A stretch of DNA of 57,852 nt from assembly GCF_900168325.1 (NCBI RefSeq), contig NZ_FVZE01000014.1, positions 1 through 57,852 on the forward strand, read 5' to 3'. The first letter of the stretch is position 1; every line of letters starts with the position of its first letter. This document shows positions 1 to 8,010 of the stretch, piece by piece. Source of the stretch: Novosphingobium mathurense (lineage in GTDB: Bacteria; Pseudomonadota; Alphaproteobacteria; Sphingomonadales; Sphingomonadaceae). Made by a program: the position numbers and the translations under genes. Below the pieces are notes generated by a model, which was not told the DNA's origin, did not search any database, and was given only the letters and a program-made list of their open reading frames with translations.

Positions 1-148
1 GATCGGCCGCGAGGTTCAGATTGCACCCGTGACAGTTGCCGTGCCGCAAATGGCTCACGCTAGAACACCGCGCGGATTTCCACGCGCCGTTCGGCTTGGC
101 CGACCATCCCATCGACGTCGGCTTCAGGCTGATCGCCAGGGAAAGCGC

Positions 149-171
149 CTGAGCGCAAGCCTTGCGCTCAG
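149..171. terminator. Perfect hairpin downstream of lipoprotein gene
   Basis: CTGAGCGCAA and TTGCGCTCAG form a 10-bp perfect stem with a 3-nt loop, 37 nt past the stop of the minus-strand lipoprotein gene that ends at 208. No strong T-run follows on either strand, so this is a terminator-like or RNA-stabilising hairpin rather than a textbook intrinsic terminator. Confidence 0.4.
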
Positions 172-207
172 ATGCGACCTTGCCTGCTCGCTTCCGACCT
201 TTCGGTT

Positions 208-1158
208 TCAGCGCCGGGCGCCTGCGAACACGCCGGCAGCCTCGTAGATGCCCTGAAAGGCCGGCGGGAACGCTGATCCGGAGGGGATTTCGATGGGGAC
301 TTGCCAGCGGCCGCCGACTTCTGCGGCGTCCGGGCCCATGAAACGGCCTTCGAACGTGGCGGGGCCGGTCAGGCCAGCAGGGGCGGTGAAGTCGCCGGAG
401 AAGGTCGTACTGCCAACCGGATGGACGCCGTTGGCGACCGGGTAGGCCCCAATGGATTGGTATTCCCCGGTCCCGTCACTGGCCGTGAGGTCCATTTGCC
501 CTGACAAACCGTTTGAGGCGAAATCGAAGTTGAGCTGGAGGGTGCCCTTGATGTTGGTCGCCGCGGTCGATTGGCCTCTCACCTGCGCGGAATACCGGGC
601 AGACCCGGCAAGGGGAATCTCGGCTTGCGGGGTGGGAATTCCTGTGACGAACTCCAAGTAAGCGCCTCTCCAGGAAAAATCTCCGACGGCGGTATAGGTC
701 AAGTTTATCCTTACCTTCTTTTCGACTGATACCCAACCTACCCGGGCGCCTTGGGGATCGATCACGTCGAAGTAGCGAAACCCGGGGCTTGGAGTGGCGT
801 CTGTCGTGTTCTCGGCGGTGCGACCGGCAATCTGGCCAGGGATGGCAATCGTGTAGTCCTGTGTCGCAGGATCATAGCCGATCTTCATTTCGTCGGAGCC
901 GTAGGTCTCAATGGTTTGCGTCTGCATCGAACCTTCACCGGTTTGCCTTATTCCTGCGACCATGGAAACGAGCGCAGCGTCGCTGTCCAATGGGTAGAAA
1001 CCGGCCGGTCCGGACGTATCGAAGGCCGGGCCCGGCGAAGGGGTGTCAGTCGGGGAGGGGGCGCTTGCCACGCCGCCACTGCCACCTCCCCCGCAGGCGG
1101 AGATCAAGCCTATAAGCGGAAGGGCCCAGATGGCGCGCTTTGTCCGATCGTGCTGCAT
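208..1158 (-). CDS. TbpB-like surface lipoprotein (Slam substrate candidate), paralogue 1
   Basis: A 316-residue lipoprotein. The start is the ATG at 1158, preceded by GAGAGG 7 nt upstream; the open frame continues to 1728 but that part overlaps the divergent receptor gene. Residues 1-22 form a lipoprotein signal ending in LISAC followed by a Gly/Ser linker and a Pro/Ser/Thr-rich spacer, usual for surface-exposed lipoproteins. The C-terminal half contains STTFSGDF and FEGRFMGPDAAEVGGRW, which match the last beta-barrel strands of the transferrin-binding-protein B / Slam-dependent lipoprotein fold (known family pattern: F-x-G-P-x-A-x-E-x-G-G). It shares these motifs with the lipoprotein at 5278-6231, so the two are paralogues. 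It is divergent from the TonB receptor and lies near a Slam gene, which suggests surface capture of a ligand passed to the receptor. The ligand is unknown. Confidence 0.85.
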   Translation of the reverse strand: MQHDRTKRAIWALPLIGLISACGGGGSGGVASAPSPTDTPSPGPAFDTSGPAGFYPLDSDAALVSMVAGIRQTGEGSMQTQTIETYGSDEMKIGYDPATQDYTIAIPGQIAGRTAENTTDATPSPGFRYFDVIDPQGARVGWVSVEKKVRINLTYTAVGDFSWRGAYLEFVTGIPTPQAEIPLAGSARYSAQVRGQSTAATNIKGTLQLNFDFASNGLSGQMDLTASDGTGEYQSIGAYPVANGVHPVGSTTFSGDFTAPAGLTGPATFEGRFMGPDAAEVGGRWQVPIEIPSGSAFPPAFQGIYEAAGVFAGARR

Positions 1159-1411
1159 GATCAACCTCTCGTTTGAACCGGAGAAGATGATCGCGTCTTG
1201 GGCCGAAAGGGAATGATGGCGACCCGATGGTTTGCCGATATTCTCGCGCTGGTTCCGCTTTGGGCCCACGCCATCCGATGTAAGAGACATGGGCTGGGGC
1301 GTTCGATGCGAACCGGCCATATCCGGTGTCTCCCCAAGTGGAATTGTACTACGGTAAGCCAGCGCGCAAAGGGGCATACCTGCGTGAGCAAGGGGGCTGG
1401 CTCGGTCGATC
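1159..1411. promoter_or_regulatory. Divergent intergenic region, lipoprotein / TonB receptor
   Basis: This 253-bp gap separates divergent starts at 1158 (minus) and 1412 (plus) and must hold promoters for both genes. I see no convincing Fur-type 19-bp box or clear -35/-10 pair by eye. Confidence 0.4.
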
Positions 1412-3448
1412 ATGCTAGATGCACTGCTTCTCGCTTCGGCTCTTGCAGACGGGGTGCCTCCATCGGCCCCGGCCTCTGTCGACGAAATCATCGTCACGGG
1501 CGAGCGCATCGCCCGGAGCCTGCAGCAGACCGCTTCCAGCGTCGCGGTCGAAACCCGCCGCATGATTGCTGACAAGGCAGCCCCCGATCGCATCGAGCAA
1601 CTCCTGCAGCAGGCAGTGAACGTCCAGCTGGGCTCCGGCGGGGAAGGACCGGTCATTCGCGGCCAGGATTCGACCGGGGTCGTGCGCGACCTGGCCGCTT
1701 TCCTGAGCGGGTCGAGGCCGCGCGCCACGATCCAGGTCGATGGCCGCGCGGCATCCTACTACGAGCTGGCATTCGGCCTGACCCCGCTCTGGGATGTCGA
1801 ACGGGTGGAGATATTCCGCAGCCCCCAGACCACCACGCAGGGCCGCAATTCCATTGGCGGGGCGATCTTCGTCGAAACGCAGGACCCGCAATTCGAGTGG
1901 GACGGCAAGGCCCGGCTGCTTGCCGGAGAGGCCATGACACGACAGGCTTCGGCAGCGGTTTCCGTACCGCTCGTAGCGGACCAGCTTGCCTTGCGCCTGT
2001 CTGCCGATCTGCGCCGCAGCCGCACGGCCAGTCGCATCACGAGTCCGGCGGCAGGGATCGATCCCGAGCGGGACGATTCCGATATGGTGCGCGCCAAACT
2101 GTTGTTTCGGCCCGCAGCGCTGCCCGGTGCCCGATTGCTCGTCACTTACGCGCATGGCCGTTCGCAGATGCCCCAGATCGAAGGCGTCGAGGAGCCGTTC
2201 CGGGCCCGCCGCAATCCCGATGCGGGTTACGGGATCTTCGCGATCAACACCGATTCCCTGACCGGGCGCTTCACTTACGCACCGGGGAATGCATTCGATG
2301 TCAGCGCCACGCTGAGCTACGGCGATGCCGATGTGCGCCGCTACGCACCGCCGGGTCTCGGCCGTGCCCGCATCGCGACGCAGGATGTCTCGGTAGAGCC
2401 GATCGTGGCCTGGCATTCGCAATCGGGCGCGCGCCTGAGTGCAGGGCTCCATCATACCCGGGTGACGCTCGACCAGACCATCGACATATCGGCCCTGCTG
2501 CTGGGCATCGGCACGTTCTCCGACCTGCAGAAAAGCACAGGAGTGTTCGGGGAAGCGCTACTGCCCCTGACCGGCACCCTCTCGCTGACCGCAGGGCTGC
2601 GCTATCAGACCGACAGCCAGGTGCGGATCGGCGACTTGCGCGGGGGCCTGCGCACGCTGCAACTCGATTATGACCGCACCTTCAGGGCTTGGCTGCCCAA
2701 GGTCTCGCTCGCGTGGGAGGCGGCGTCGGGACTGCGCCTCGGCCTGCAGGTACAGCGCGCCTACAATCCGGGAGGCGTGTCGCTGAATACGCAGAGCGGA
2801 CGGGCGGAGTTCTTCGAAGCGGAGTACCTGTGGGACTATGAAGCCTTCGTCCGGGCCAGACTGGACGACGGCCGGTTGTCGATCTCCGTCAATGGCTTTG
2901 CCTACGACATGATCGATGCCCAAAGGACCCAGACGATCGAGTTCTTTGCCGCCAACGGCCAACTCACGACCGCAGTGCAGGTGAGCAATGCCCCGCGCGC
3001 GTGGACGCGGGGGCTTGAGCTGGAAGCGGACTGGCAGCCATCCACGCGCTTCAGCCTGCGCGCAGCTATCGGCCTGCTGGGCACGCGGATTACCCGGACG
3101 CAGGTGAAATCGGACCCGATGCTCGGCAAGGAGTTCCAGAGGTCGCCGCATCTCAGTGCCTCTGCGGCCCTTGCCTGGCAGCCGGTACCCCCGCTTAGGC
3201 TGACGGCGCAGGTTCGGCATTACAGCGGCTACTTCAGTGACGATATCGAAACGCCGGACCGGCGCGTTTCCGGCTCCACGACTGTCGATGCCAAGGCCGC
3301 GTGGACCCTCGGGCGGCTTACGGTCTTCGGCTATGCGCGCAACCTGTTCGATGAATTCCATCTTACTTACAGGTTCTCGGTCATCTCCGGACTGGCGACC
3401 GCAGGCGACCCGCGCGAACTGGGGCTGGGCATGGAGCTCAGCTTCTGA
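1412..3448 (+). CDS. TonB-dependent outer-membrane receptor
   Basis: A 678-residue TonB-dependent receptor. A short signal-like segment is followed by VDEIIVTGERI, a TonB-box-like sequence with the characteristic IIVTGER. The plug domain (about residues 40-150) carries PDRIEQLLQQ, VIRGQDSTG, and the typical WDVERVEIFRSPQTTTQGRN and GGAIFVETQDP segments. The rest is a beta barrel ending in F, LGLGMELSF, the usual BAM-recognised terminus. It transports a substrate across the outer membrane using TonB/ExbBD energy; the substrate is not evident. It sits between two TbpB-like lipoprotein genes and a Slam gene, so it may be the partner receptor of a surface lipoprotein. The ATG at 1412 lacks a well-spaced Shine-Dalgarno sequence (AGGGGG is about 15 nt away), and an in-frame stop lies at 1385, which limits upstream starts. 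Confidence 0.92.
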   Translation: MLDALLLASALADGVPPSAPASVDEIIVTGERIARSLQQTASSVAVETRRMIADKAAPDRIEQLLQQAVNVQLGSGGEGPVIRGQDSTGVVRDLAAFLSGSRPRATIQVDGRAASYYELAFGLTPLWDVERVEIFRSPQTTTQGRNSIGGAIFVETQDPQFEWDGKARLLAGEAMTRQASAAVSVPLVADQLALRLSADLRRSRTASRITSPAAGIDPERDDSDMVRAKLLFRPAALPGARLLVTYAHGRSQMPQIEGVEEPFRARRNPDAGYGIFAINTDSLTGRFTYAPGNAFDVSATLSYGDADVRRYAPPGLGRARIATQDVSVEPIVAWHSQSGARLSAGLHHTRVTLDQTIDISALLLGIGTFSDLQKSTGVFGEALLPLTGTLSLTAGLRYQTDSQVRIGDLRGGLRTLQLDYDRTFRAWLPKVSLAWEAASGLRLGLQVQRAYNPGGVSLNTQSGRAEFFEAEYLWDYEAFVRARLDDGRLSISVNGFAYDMIDAQRTQTIEFFAANGQLTTAVQVSNAPRAWTRGLELEADWQPSTRFSLRAAIGLLGTRITRTQVKSDPMLGKEFQRSPHLSASAALAWQPVPPLRLTAQVRHYSGYFSDDIETPDRRVSGSTTVDAKAAWTLGRLTVFGYARNLFDEFHLTYRFSVISGLATAGDPRELGLGMELSF

Positions 3449-5016
3449 TCCGGCATAAGAAAGGCATCGGGACCGGCGCCGCGCGCCTGCCAGTAGCGGG
3501 TCAGACCGATGCCCTCGCACAACGGGGCAAAGCGGGGGTCGGCGCGCATCGCCATCGTCGCCGGGGTGAACAGGTTCATCGTGCGCCGCCAGCGATCGTC
3601 AGGTGAGATCATCTGGTTCTGCGCGGGCCAGATGGAGCCGACGAGAGGTCCCTTGCGCAAGAGGAAACCCTGCGCGACGGCAAAGGCCGCATCAAGGTCA
3701 CCCAGGGCCGACAGAAACATGACGGCCTGAACCGCGAAACCGGGCCTGGCTTCATCTGCCAGGGCGCGGCGCACTTGCGCCAAATTGCCTGCGGTGGGCG
3801 CTTCGAGTGCGGTAAGCGCGACCTGCCAGCGCTCTTCGAGTTGGCTCGTGAACATGGCCGGGCGCAGGCTCCTGTCCTTGAGCAGGGTGAGCGCGGCCTG
3901 CGTTCGTCCGGTAAATGCAAAGATGTAGAGGCGCGCGCTCCAGATCGCCGGGTACTTCGGCCAAAGTTGCATGGCGCGATCGATGGTCAGGTCGGCTTCG
4001 GCGATATCGCCGAATATCCAGTACTTGAGAGCCTTGCGGAACTGGTGCGGGGGCGAGAGCGGTTCCTTCGCGATCGCGCGTTCGTTCAGATCCCACGAGG
4101 CCCGCGCATGCCCGACAGATTGCAGCAATGTGACGAGATGGAGCAGCACATTGGGATTGTCCGGGGCGACTTCCAGTACGCGGCGCATGCGGTCTTCGGC
4201 CGCTTCCCAGTCACCAAGGTAAGGGCGCAGGGTGGCGAGCGCGGCGAGGGCATTGCCTTCATTCGCATCGAGCGCCAATGCGCGCCGTGCCGCCTCTTCG
4301 CACCCGGTGACGGCAGCGGAAACCCTGTCGGGCGGGGCTCCTTCCGCGACATTGCGCCAGGCCATGGCAAGCAGGCCCCAGGCCTTGGCATTGCCCGGCT
4401 CGATCTTTACGGCCTCGCGCAGCACTTCGACGCCGCGCTCATCCTGATCGGGCCAGAGTTCGCGCAGGATGCGGCGTCCTTCGGCGATTTGCCGGGCCGC
4501 GGACCGGTTGCCGCTGCCTTCGGCCATCCACCATGTCGATCCGCTTGCCGCGGCAAGGACCGTCAACCCACCGGCTAGCCATGTGCGCCGGTCCAGTCCC
4601 GGCCTGACGTCAACATCGCCAGGCGATGCTTCCACCGCGGGCTGCACCGGGACGCTTTCGATCTCGCCGACAAGGCGAAAGCCGATGCGGGGAATTGTCT
4701 CGACCACGAACCCGGCGCCGGTCTCACGGGCAATGCGCCGCAGTTCGCCGATGACGCGATTGACGGCATCGTCGCCGACAATTCTTCCGGCCCAGCAGAC
4801 CTCAAGCAGATCCGCCCGGCTGAGAACCGCGCCTCTCACATCGGCCAGCGCCATGAGCACCTGCATGACCCGCGGCTCTGCGGTGAGAGTGGCAAGCGGT
4901 CCCTCCACGGTACGCAGGGAAGGGCGCACGAGGGCGCGGCCCAGACGAAAATCCTCGCGATGGGCAAGCTGCATGGAACCCGGCGGCCTCGGCTCGGCCG
5001 CGATTGGTTCGTTCAT
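3367..5016 (-). CDS. Winged-helix DNA-binding / TPR transcriptional regulator (CadC/ToxR-like)
   Basis: About 549 residues. Residues 15-115 form an OmpR/PhoB-type winged helix, with LSRADLLEVCWAGRIVGDDA and NRVIGELRR followed by VETIPRIGFRL, the classic recognition helix and wing. Residues about 149-168 are a hydrophobic transmembrane segment. The rest is helical with TPR-like repeats rich in Ala/Leu, including NAKAWGLLAMAW and NEGNALAALATLRPYLGDWEAAE. Proteins of this layout often lie beside TonB receptors in sphingomonads and are thought to regulate them; a role in controlling this locus is inference. An alternative TTG start lies at 5034; the ATG at 5016 is preferred although its ribosome site is weak. 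Its last 82 nt overlap the 3' end of the convergent TonB receptor gene. Confidence 0.85.
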   Translation of the reverse strand: MNEPIAAEPRPPGSMQLAHREDFRLGRALVRPSLRTVEGPLATLTAEPRVMQVLMALADVRGAVLSRADLLEVCWAGRIVGDDAVNRVIGELRRIARETGAGFVVETIPRIGFRLVGEIESVPVQPAVEASPGDVDVRPGLDRRTWLAGGLTVLAAASGSTWWMAEGSGNRSAARQIAEGRRILRELWPDQDERGVEVLREAVKIEPGNAKAWGLLAMAWRNVAEGAPPDRVSAAVTGCEEAARRALALDANEGNALAALATLRPYLGDWEAAEDRMRRVLEVAPDNPNVLLHLVTLLQSVGHARASWDLNERAIAKEPLSPPHQFRKALKYWIFGDIAEADLTIDRAMQLWPKYPAIWSARLYIFAFTGRTQAALTLLKDRSLRPAMFTSQLEERWQVALTALEAPTAGNLAQVRRALADEARPGFAVQAVMFLSALGDLDAAFAVAQGFLLRKGPLVGSIWPAQNQMISPDDRWRRTMNLFTPATMAMRADPRFAPLCEGIGLTRYWQARGAGPDAFLMPDQKLSSMPSPSSRGSPAVASPEMTENL

Positions 5017-5277
5017 CGGCAAACCATCGGCCAAATATCATGCCCCCGTCATTCACTTCGGCCTGACTTGATAGCACCTTGGGGGCATTTCAGGGAAGCG
5101 GCAGGAATTACCCATGACGCATGAGGCCGCGGCATTTTGCCAACCGATCGACCACGACGCACACGCGCCGGTTGCCGGTTTCGCCAGACGTTCGGGCGAG
5201 GACTTCGGTATCGACGCGTGCGGGAAGAATGGGGCGGGCTGGCGCAGCGGCGGTCACTGAAAGTGGAGAGCGGAAGA

Positions 5278-6231
5278 ATGAGACAGGTACCGCTTGCATT
5301 CGCCTTGGCACTCTCGACCGCATGCACTGCGCTTGCCGGATGTGGCGGGAGCAGCGGCGGCGTCTCTTCCACGCCCACGCCATCTCCTTCCCCGACGCCA
5401 GCACCCCCTCCGGCACCGGTCATCATGCCCGAGCATATCGGCCTCGTCAGTAGCGAACCCTTCAGCGTCTTGGGGTTGGGCCACGAGTTCAGGCCGGAAG
5501 ACGCGGTCGAGACGCAGCCGGCCTCGCAGGCCCAGCAAGTTGAAATCAGCTACAACGCCGCGGACGAGACGTACCTGATTGGGCTTCCGGGCTTCGAAGC
5601 GGGCGCGCTGAACACACTGAGCTACGACGGCACAGGCGGCCAGGTCGCCACGTCGACGTGGAACAGCATCGAACCGTCCGGGGGAGGCTCGCAAAGTGTG
5701 CGAGTATCCCTGCAAGTGCCAGGCAGCGGCTTTTCACCATGGACCTATACCAGTCTTGGATCCTGGTACGATGAAGCGGAAGATGACGAAGGCCGTATCG
5801 TCCGACGCGAAGGTGTGTTCGCTTATGGTATTCCTACCAGTCCCTTGGACATGCCGCTTAGCGGAACCGCTAGTTATGGCGGGGACGTGATCGGCCGGAC
5901 GGCGGACGGAAACTACGTCGGCGGCACGGCGGCGCTCGATTTCGATTTTGGCAGCGGTACGCTGACCGGCTCGATGCATCCGCTTCTTTCGGACGGTTGG
6001 GACCTGTCCATCGATCTTGGAACCTATGCCTTCAAGGACACCAGCTTTGCCAAAGGCAGCACGACGTTCTCGGGCAGCTTCGACGTCCCGGGCCTGCCGG
6101 GCGAGCCGTCATGGTTCGAAGGGGCATTCAACGGGCCTCAGGCGGCCGAAGTGATGGCGCGCTGGCAGGCCCCGTATCTCCTCGAAGGCAAACAGGGCGC
6201 GATGTTCGGCATCATGATCGGAGAAAAGTGA
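5278..6231 (+). CDS. TbpB-like surface lipoprotein (Slam substrate candidate), paralogue 2
   Basis: A 317-residue lipoprotein. The ATG at 5278 has GGAGAG about 7 nt upstream. The signal peptide ends in TALAGC, followed by GGSSGG and a long Ser/Thr/Pro spacer (about residues 25-50), a linker that lets the lipoprotein stand off the surface. The C-terminus has STTFSGSFDVPG and FEGAFNGPQAAEVMARW, the same barrel-strand motifs as in the lipoprotein at 208-1158 and in TbpB-like proteins. It lies 48 nt upstream of the Slam gene on the same strand and probably forms an operon with it. That placement is the normal arrangement for a Slam and its substrate, so this is the best candidate cargo. The ligand (metal, haem or host protein) is not determined by sequence. 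Confidence 0.87.
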   Translation: MRQVPLAFALALSTACTALAGCGGSSGGVSSTPTPSPSPTPAPPPAPVIMPEHIGLVSSEPFSVLGLGHEFRPEDAVETQPASQAQQVEISYNAADETYLIGLPGFEAGALNTLSYDGTGGQVATSTWNSIEPSGGGSQSVRVSLQVPGSGFSPWTYTSLGSWYDEAEDDEGRIVRREGVFAYGIPTSPLDMPLSGTASYGGDVIGRTADGNYVGGTAALDFDFGSGTLTGSMHPLLSDGWDLSIDLGTYAFKDTSFAKGSTTFSGSFDVPGLPGEPSWFEGAFNGPQAAEVMARWQAPYLLEGKQGAMFGIMIGEK

Positions 6232-6279
6232 TGCGGCCGCTGCCCTGTGCCGCCACGCGACCGAGACAGGAGGAGGCAG

Positions 6280-7638
6280 GTGCTTCGTTGCGGCAGGGCC
6301 TTGGGTGAGCTTGCGATCGCCGGGCTTGCCCTGGCTCTGGCAATGCTGCCTGTGCCTGCAAGGGCGCAAACCGCGCAAGATCGCGGCGGCAGCGACCAGT
6401 CCGCCCGGCTGAGTGCCGCGGAATTGCTGGCCTTTGCGAACCGGGCGCTCGAGCAAGGCAGGACAGACGTGGCAGAGACCGCATTGCGGGCGCTGACCGC
6501 CGATCCCTCTGTCAATGTGCGCAGCGAAGCCCGCTTTCGATTGGCCATGCTTTGTGTCCGTCAGCGCCGTTATACGCAGGCGGCCTTGTTGCTTCGGCAG
6601 ATTCTCGACGAGCAGCCCGGAGCCCAGCGGGTACGCCTCGAACTGGCCCGTGTGCTGGACCTTATAGGCGACGAAGCCGGAGCGCGGCGGGCCCTGCGCG
6701 AAGTGCAGGCCGGCGACCTGCCTCCCGAAGTCGCCCGTTTCGTGGACCGCTATTCCGCGGCGCTCCGCGCGCAGAAGCCGGTTGGCGCAAGTCTCGACCT
6801 CGCGCTTGCCCCGGACAGCAACATCAATCGTGCCACCCGGTCATCCACGCTGGGCACCGTCATCGGGGATTTCGTCCTCGACGAGGATGCGCGTCAGCGT
6901 TCCGGCCTCGGGCTGGCCTTGCGCGGTCAGGCCTATGCCCGCTTGCGGCTCAGCTCCAAGGTCAACGTGCTCGGGAAGATTTCCGGTTCTGCCGATCTCT
7001 ACCGGTCCGGCGATTTCAACGACATTGCCGTGGCGGCAACGGTCGGACCCGAACTGCGGCTCGGTGCGGACCGTCTTGCGCTGGAGGGTGGGGGGCTCCT
7101 GCGGTTCTATGGCGGGCAACCCTATTCGCGCGCGGCAACAGCCGGATTGACCTACCTGCATCCCCTGGGCCGCAAGGCGCAGCTGCGCGCCGTGGCAAGC
7201 GTTGCCTTCATCGACAATCGCCGCAGTGCCCTGCTCGATGGCGAGAGCTATTCGACCTCGGTGAGCTACGAGCGCGCCCTGTCGAACCGGTCGGGCGCGG
7301 GCCTGACCGTTGGCATCGACCGTCAGGCCACGCGCGATCCGGGCTATGCGACATGGGGCTGGCGAACCTCGGTCTTTGCCTATCACGAACTGGGATCGGT
7401 CACTCTCGTGGCGACGCTGGGAACAGGCGGACTGAAGGCGGATCGCAGGATCCTGCTCTATCCAGCCAGGCGTTCGGACCGCAGCTACCGTGCCAGCCTT
7501 GGCGCGACCTTCCGATCCCTGCGCATCGCCAGCTTCGCACCGTTCGTCAGGGCCACCTGGGAACGCAATCGCAGCAGCGTGGAAGTCTACGATTATCGCA
7601 GGGTCCGCACCGAATTTGGCTTTACGCGATCGTTCTGA
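6280..7638 (+). CDS. Slam-type surface lipoprotein assembly modifier (outer-membrane translocon)
   Basis: 452 residues from a GTG at 6280, with AGGAGG immediately upstream; an upstream GTG at 6247 is less likely. Residues 1-30 are a Sec signal peptide ending ALAMLPVPARAQ. Residues about 45-150 contain TPR-like helices (ALEQGRTDVAETALRAL, RYTQAALLLRQIL). Residues about 165-452 form a DUF560-like beta barrel, starting with SLDLALAPDSNINRATRSS, a segment typical of Slam barrels, and ending in FGFTRSF with a terminal Phe. Slam proteins move TbpB-like lipoproteins to the cell surface, sometimes called type XI secretion. The gene follows a TbpB-like lipoprotein gene. Its last 14 codons are duplicated 2.2 kb downstream (see the direct repeats at 7595 and 9771). 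Confidence 0.85.
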   Translation: MLRCGRALGELAIAGLALALAMLPVPARAQTAQDRGGSDQSARLSAAELLAFANRALEQGRTDVAETALRALTADPSVNVRSEARFRLAMLCVRQRRYTQAALLLRQILDEQPGAQRVRLELARVLDLIGDEAGARRALREVQAGDLPPEVARFVDRYSAALRAQKPVGASLDLALAPDSNINRATRSSTLGTVIGDFVLDEDARQRSGLGLALRGQAYARLRLSSKVNVLGKISGSADLYRSGDFNDIAVAATVGPELRLGADRLALEGGGLLRFYGGQPYSRAATAGLTYLHPLGRKAQLRAVASVAFIDNRRSALLDGESYSTSVSYERALSNRSGAGLTVGIDRQATRDPGYATWGWRTSVFAYHELGSVTLVATLGTGGLKADRRILLYPARRSDRSYRASLGATFRSLRIASFAPFVRATWERNRSSVEVYDYRRVRTEFGFTRSF

Positions 7639-7717
7639 AGGGTCGCCAAGCGCCGATCGATCAGGCTGCAGGATATCAACAGCTGGCACGTTCGAATTTC
7701 CGGTAGGGCAGACCGTC
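7595..7717. repeat. 123-bp direct repeat, copy 1 (slam 3' end and downstream)
   Basis: It matches 9771-9893 in the same orientation with 3 mismatches in 123 bp (counted by eye). It covers the last 14 codons and stop of slam plus 79 bp downstream. The two copies bracket the hipBA module. This copy completes the intact slam gene. Confidence 0.97.
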
Positions 7718-8010
7718 GCTTCATATGGACAATTTGCGCTCGTTTGATAGCTGCAGACTTCGGGAATAGGCGGATCGATTTCCCGGCGCAGCAAACAAGC
7801 TGTTTGCTCTGCCGCTTCCGTCGATGGGGCGGGACGCAACGCTTACTGCCTTGTCGGCATCGAACGTAGTGATCATGCGTTCACTACCCTGCTGGCCGTT
7901 ATGTTCGAATGTCGGTCTCGCCAGACAGTCCTGTAGTGATCTGCGATCGTATTCGGAGACGATCTGGCGTTTGCCCAACAGCACCAGTGCAGCGCCTTTT
8001 CCATCGCATG
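7718..8010. other. Intergenic stretch between slam and hipA with no recognised gene
   Basis: Copy 1 of the direct repeat ends at 7717 and hipA stops at 8011 on the minus strand. The 293 bp between hold open frames on both strands, but none resembles a known protein or has a good ribosome site. It may be a decayed gene carried with hipBA. Confidence 0.4.

Noticed and set aside
1159..1728. N-terminal 190-residue extension of the first lipoprotein gene on the minus strand
   Set aside because: It overlaps the receptor gene, and the lipoprotein signal with a good ribosome site begins at 1158.
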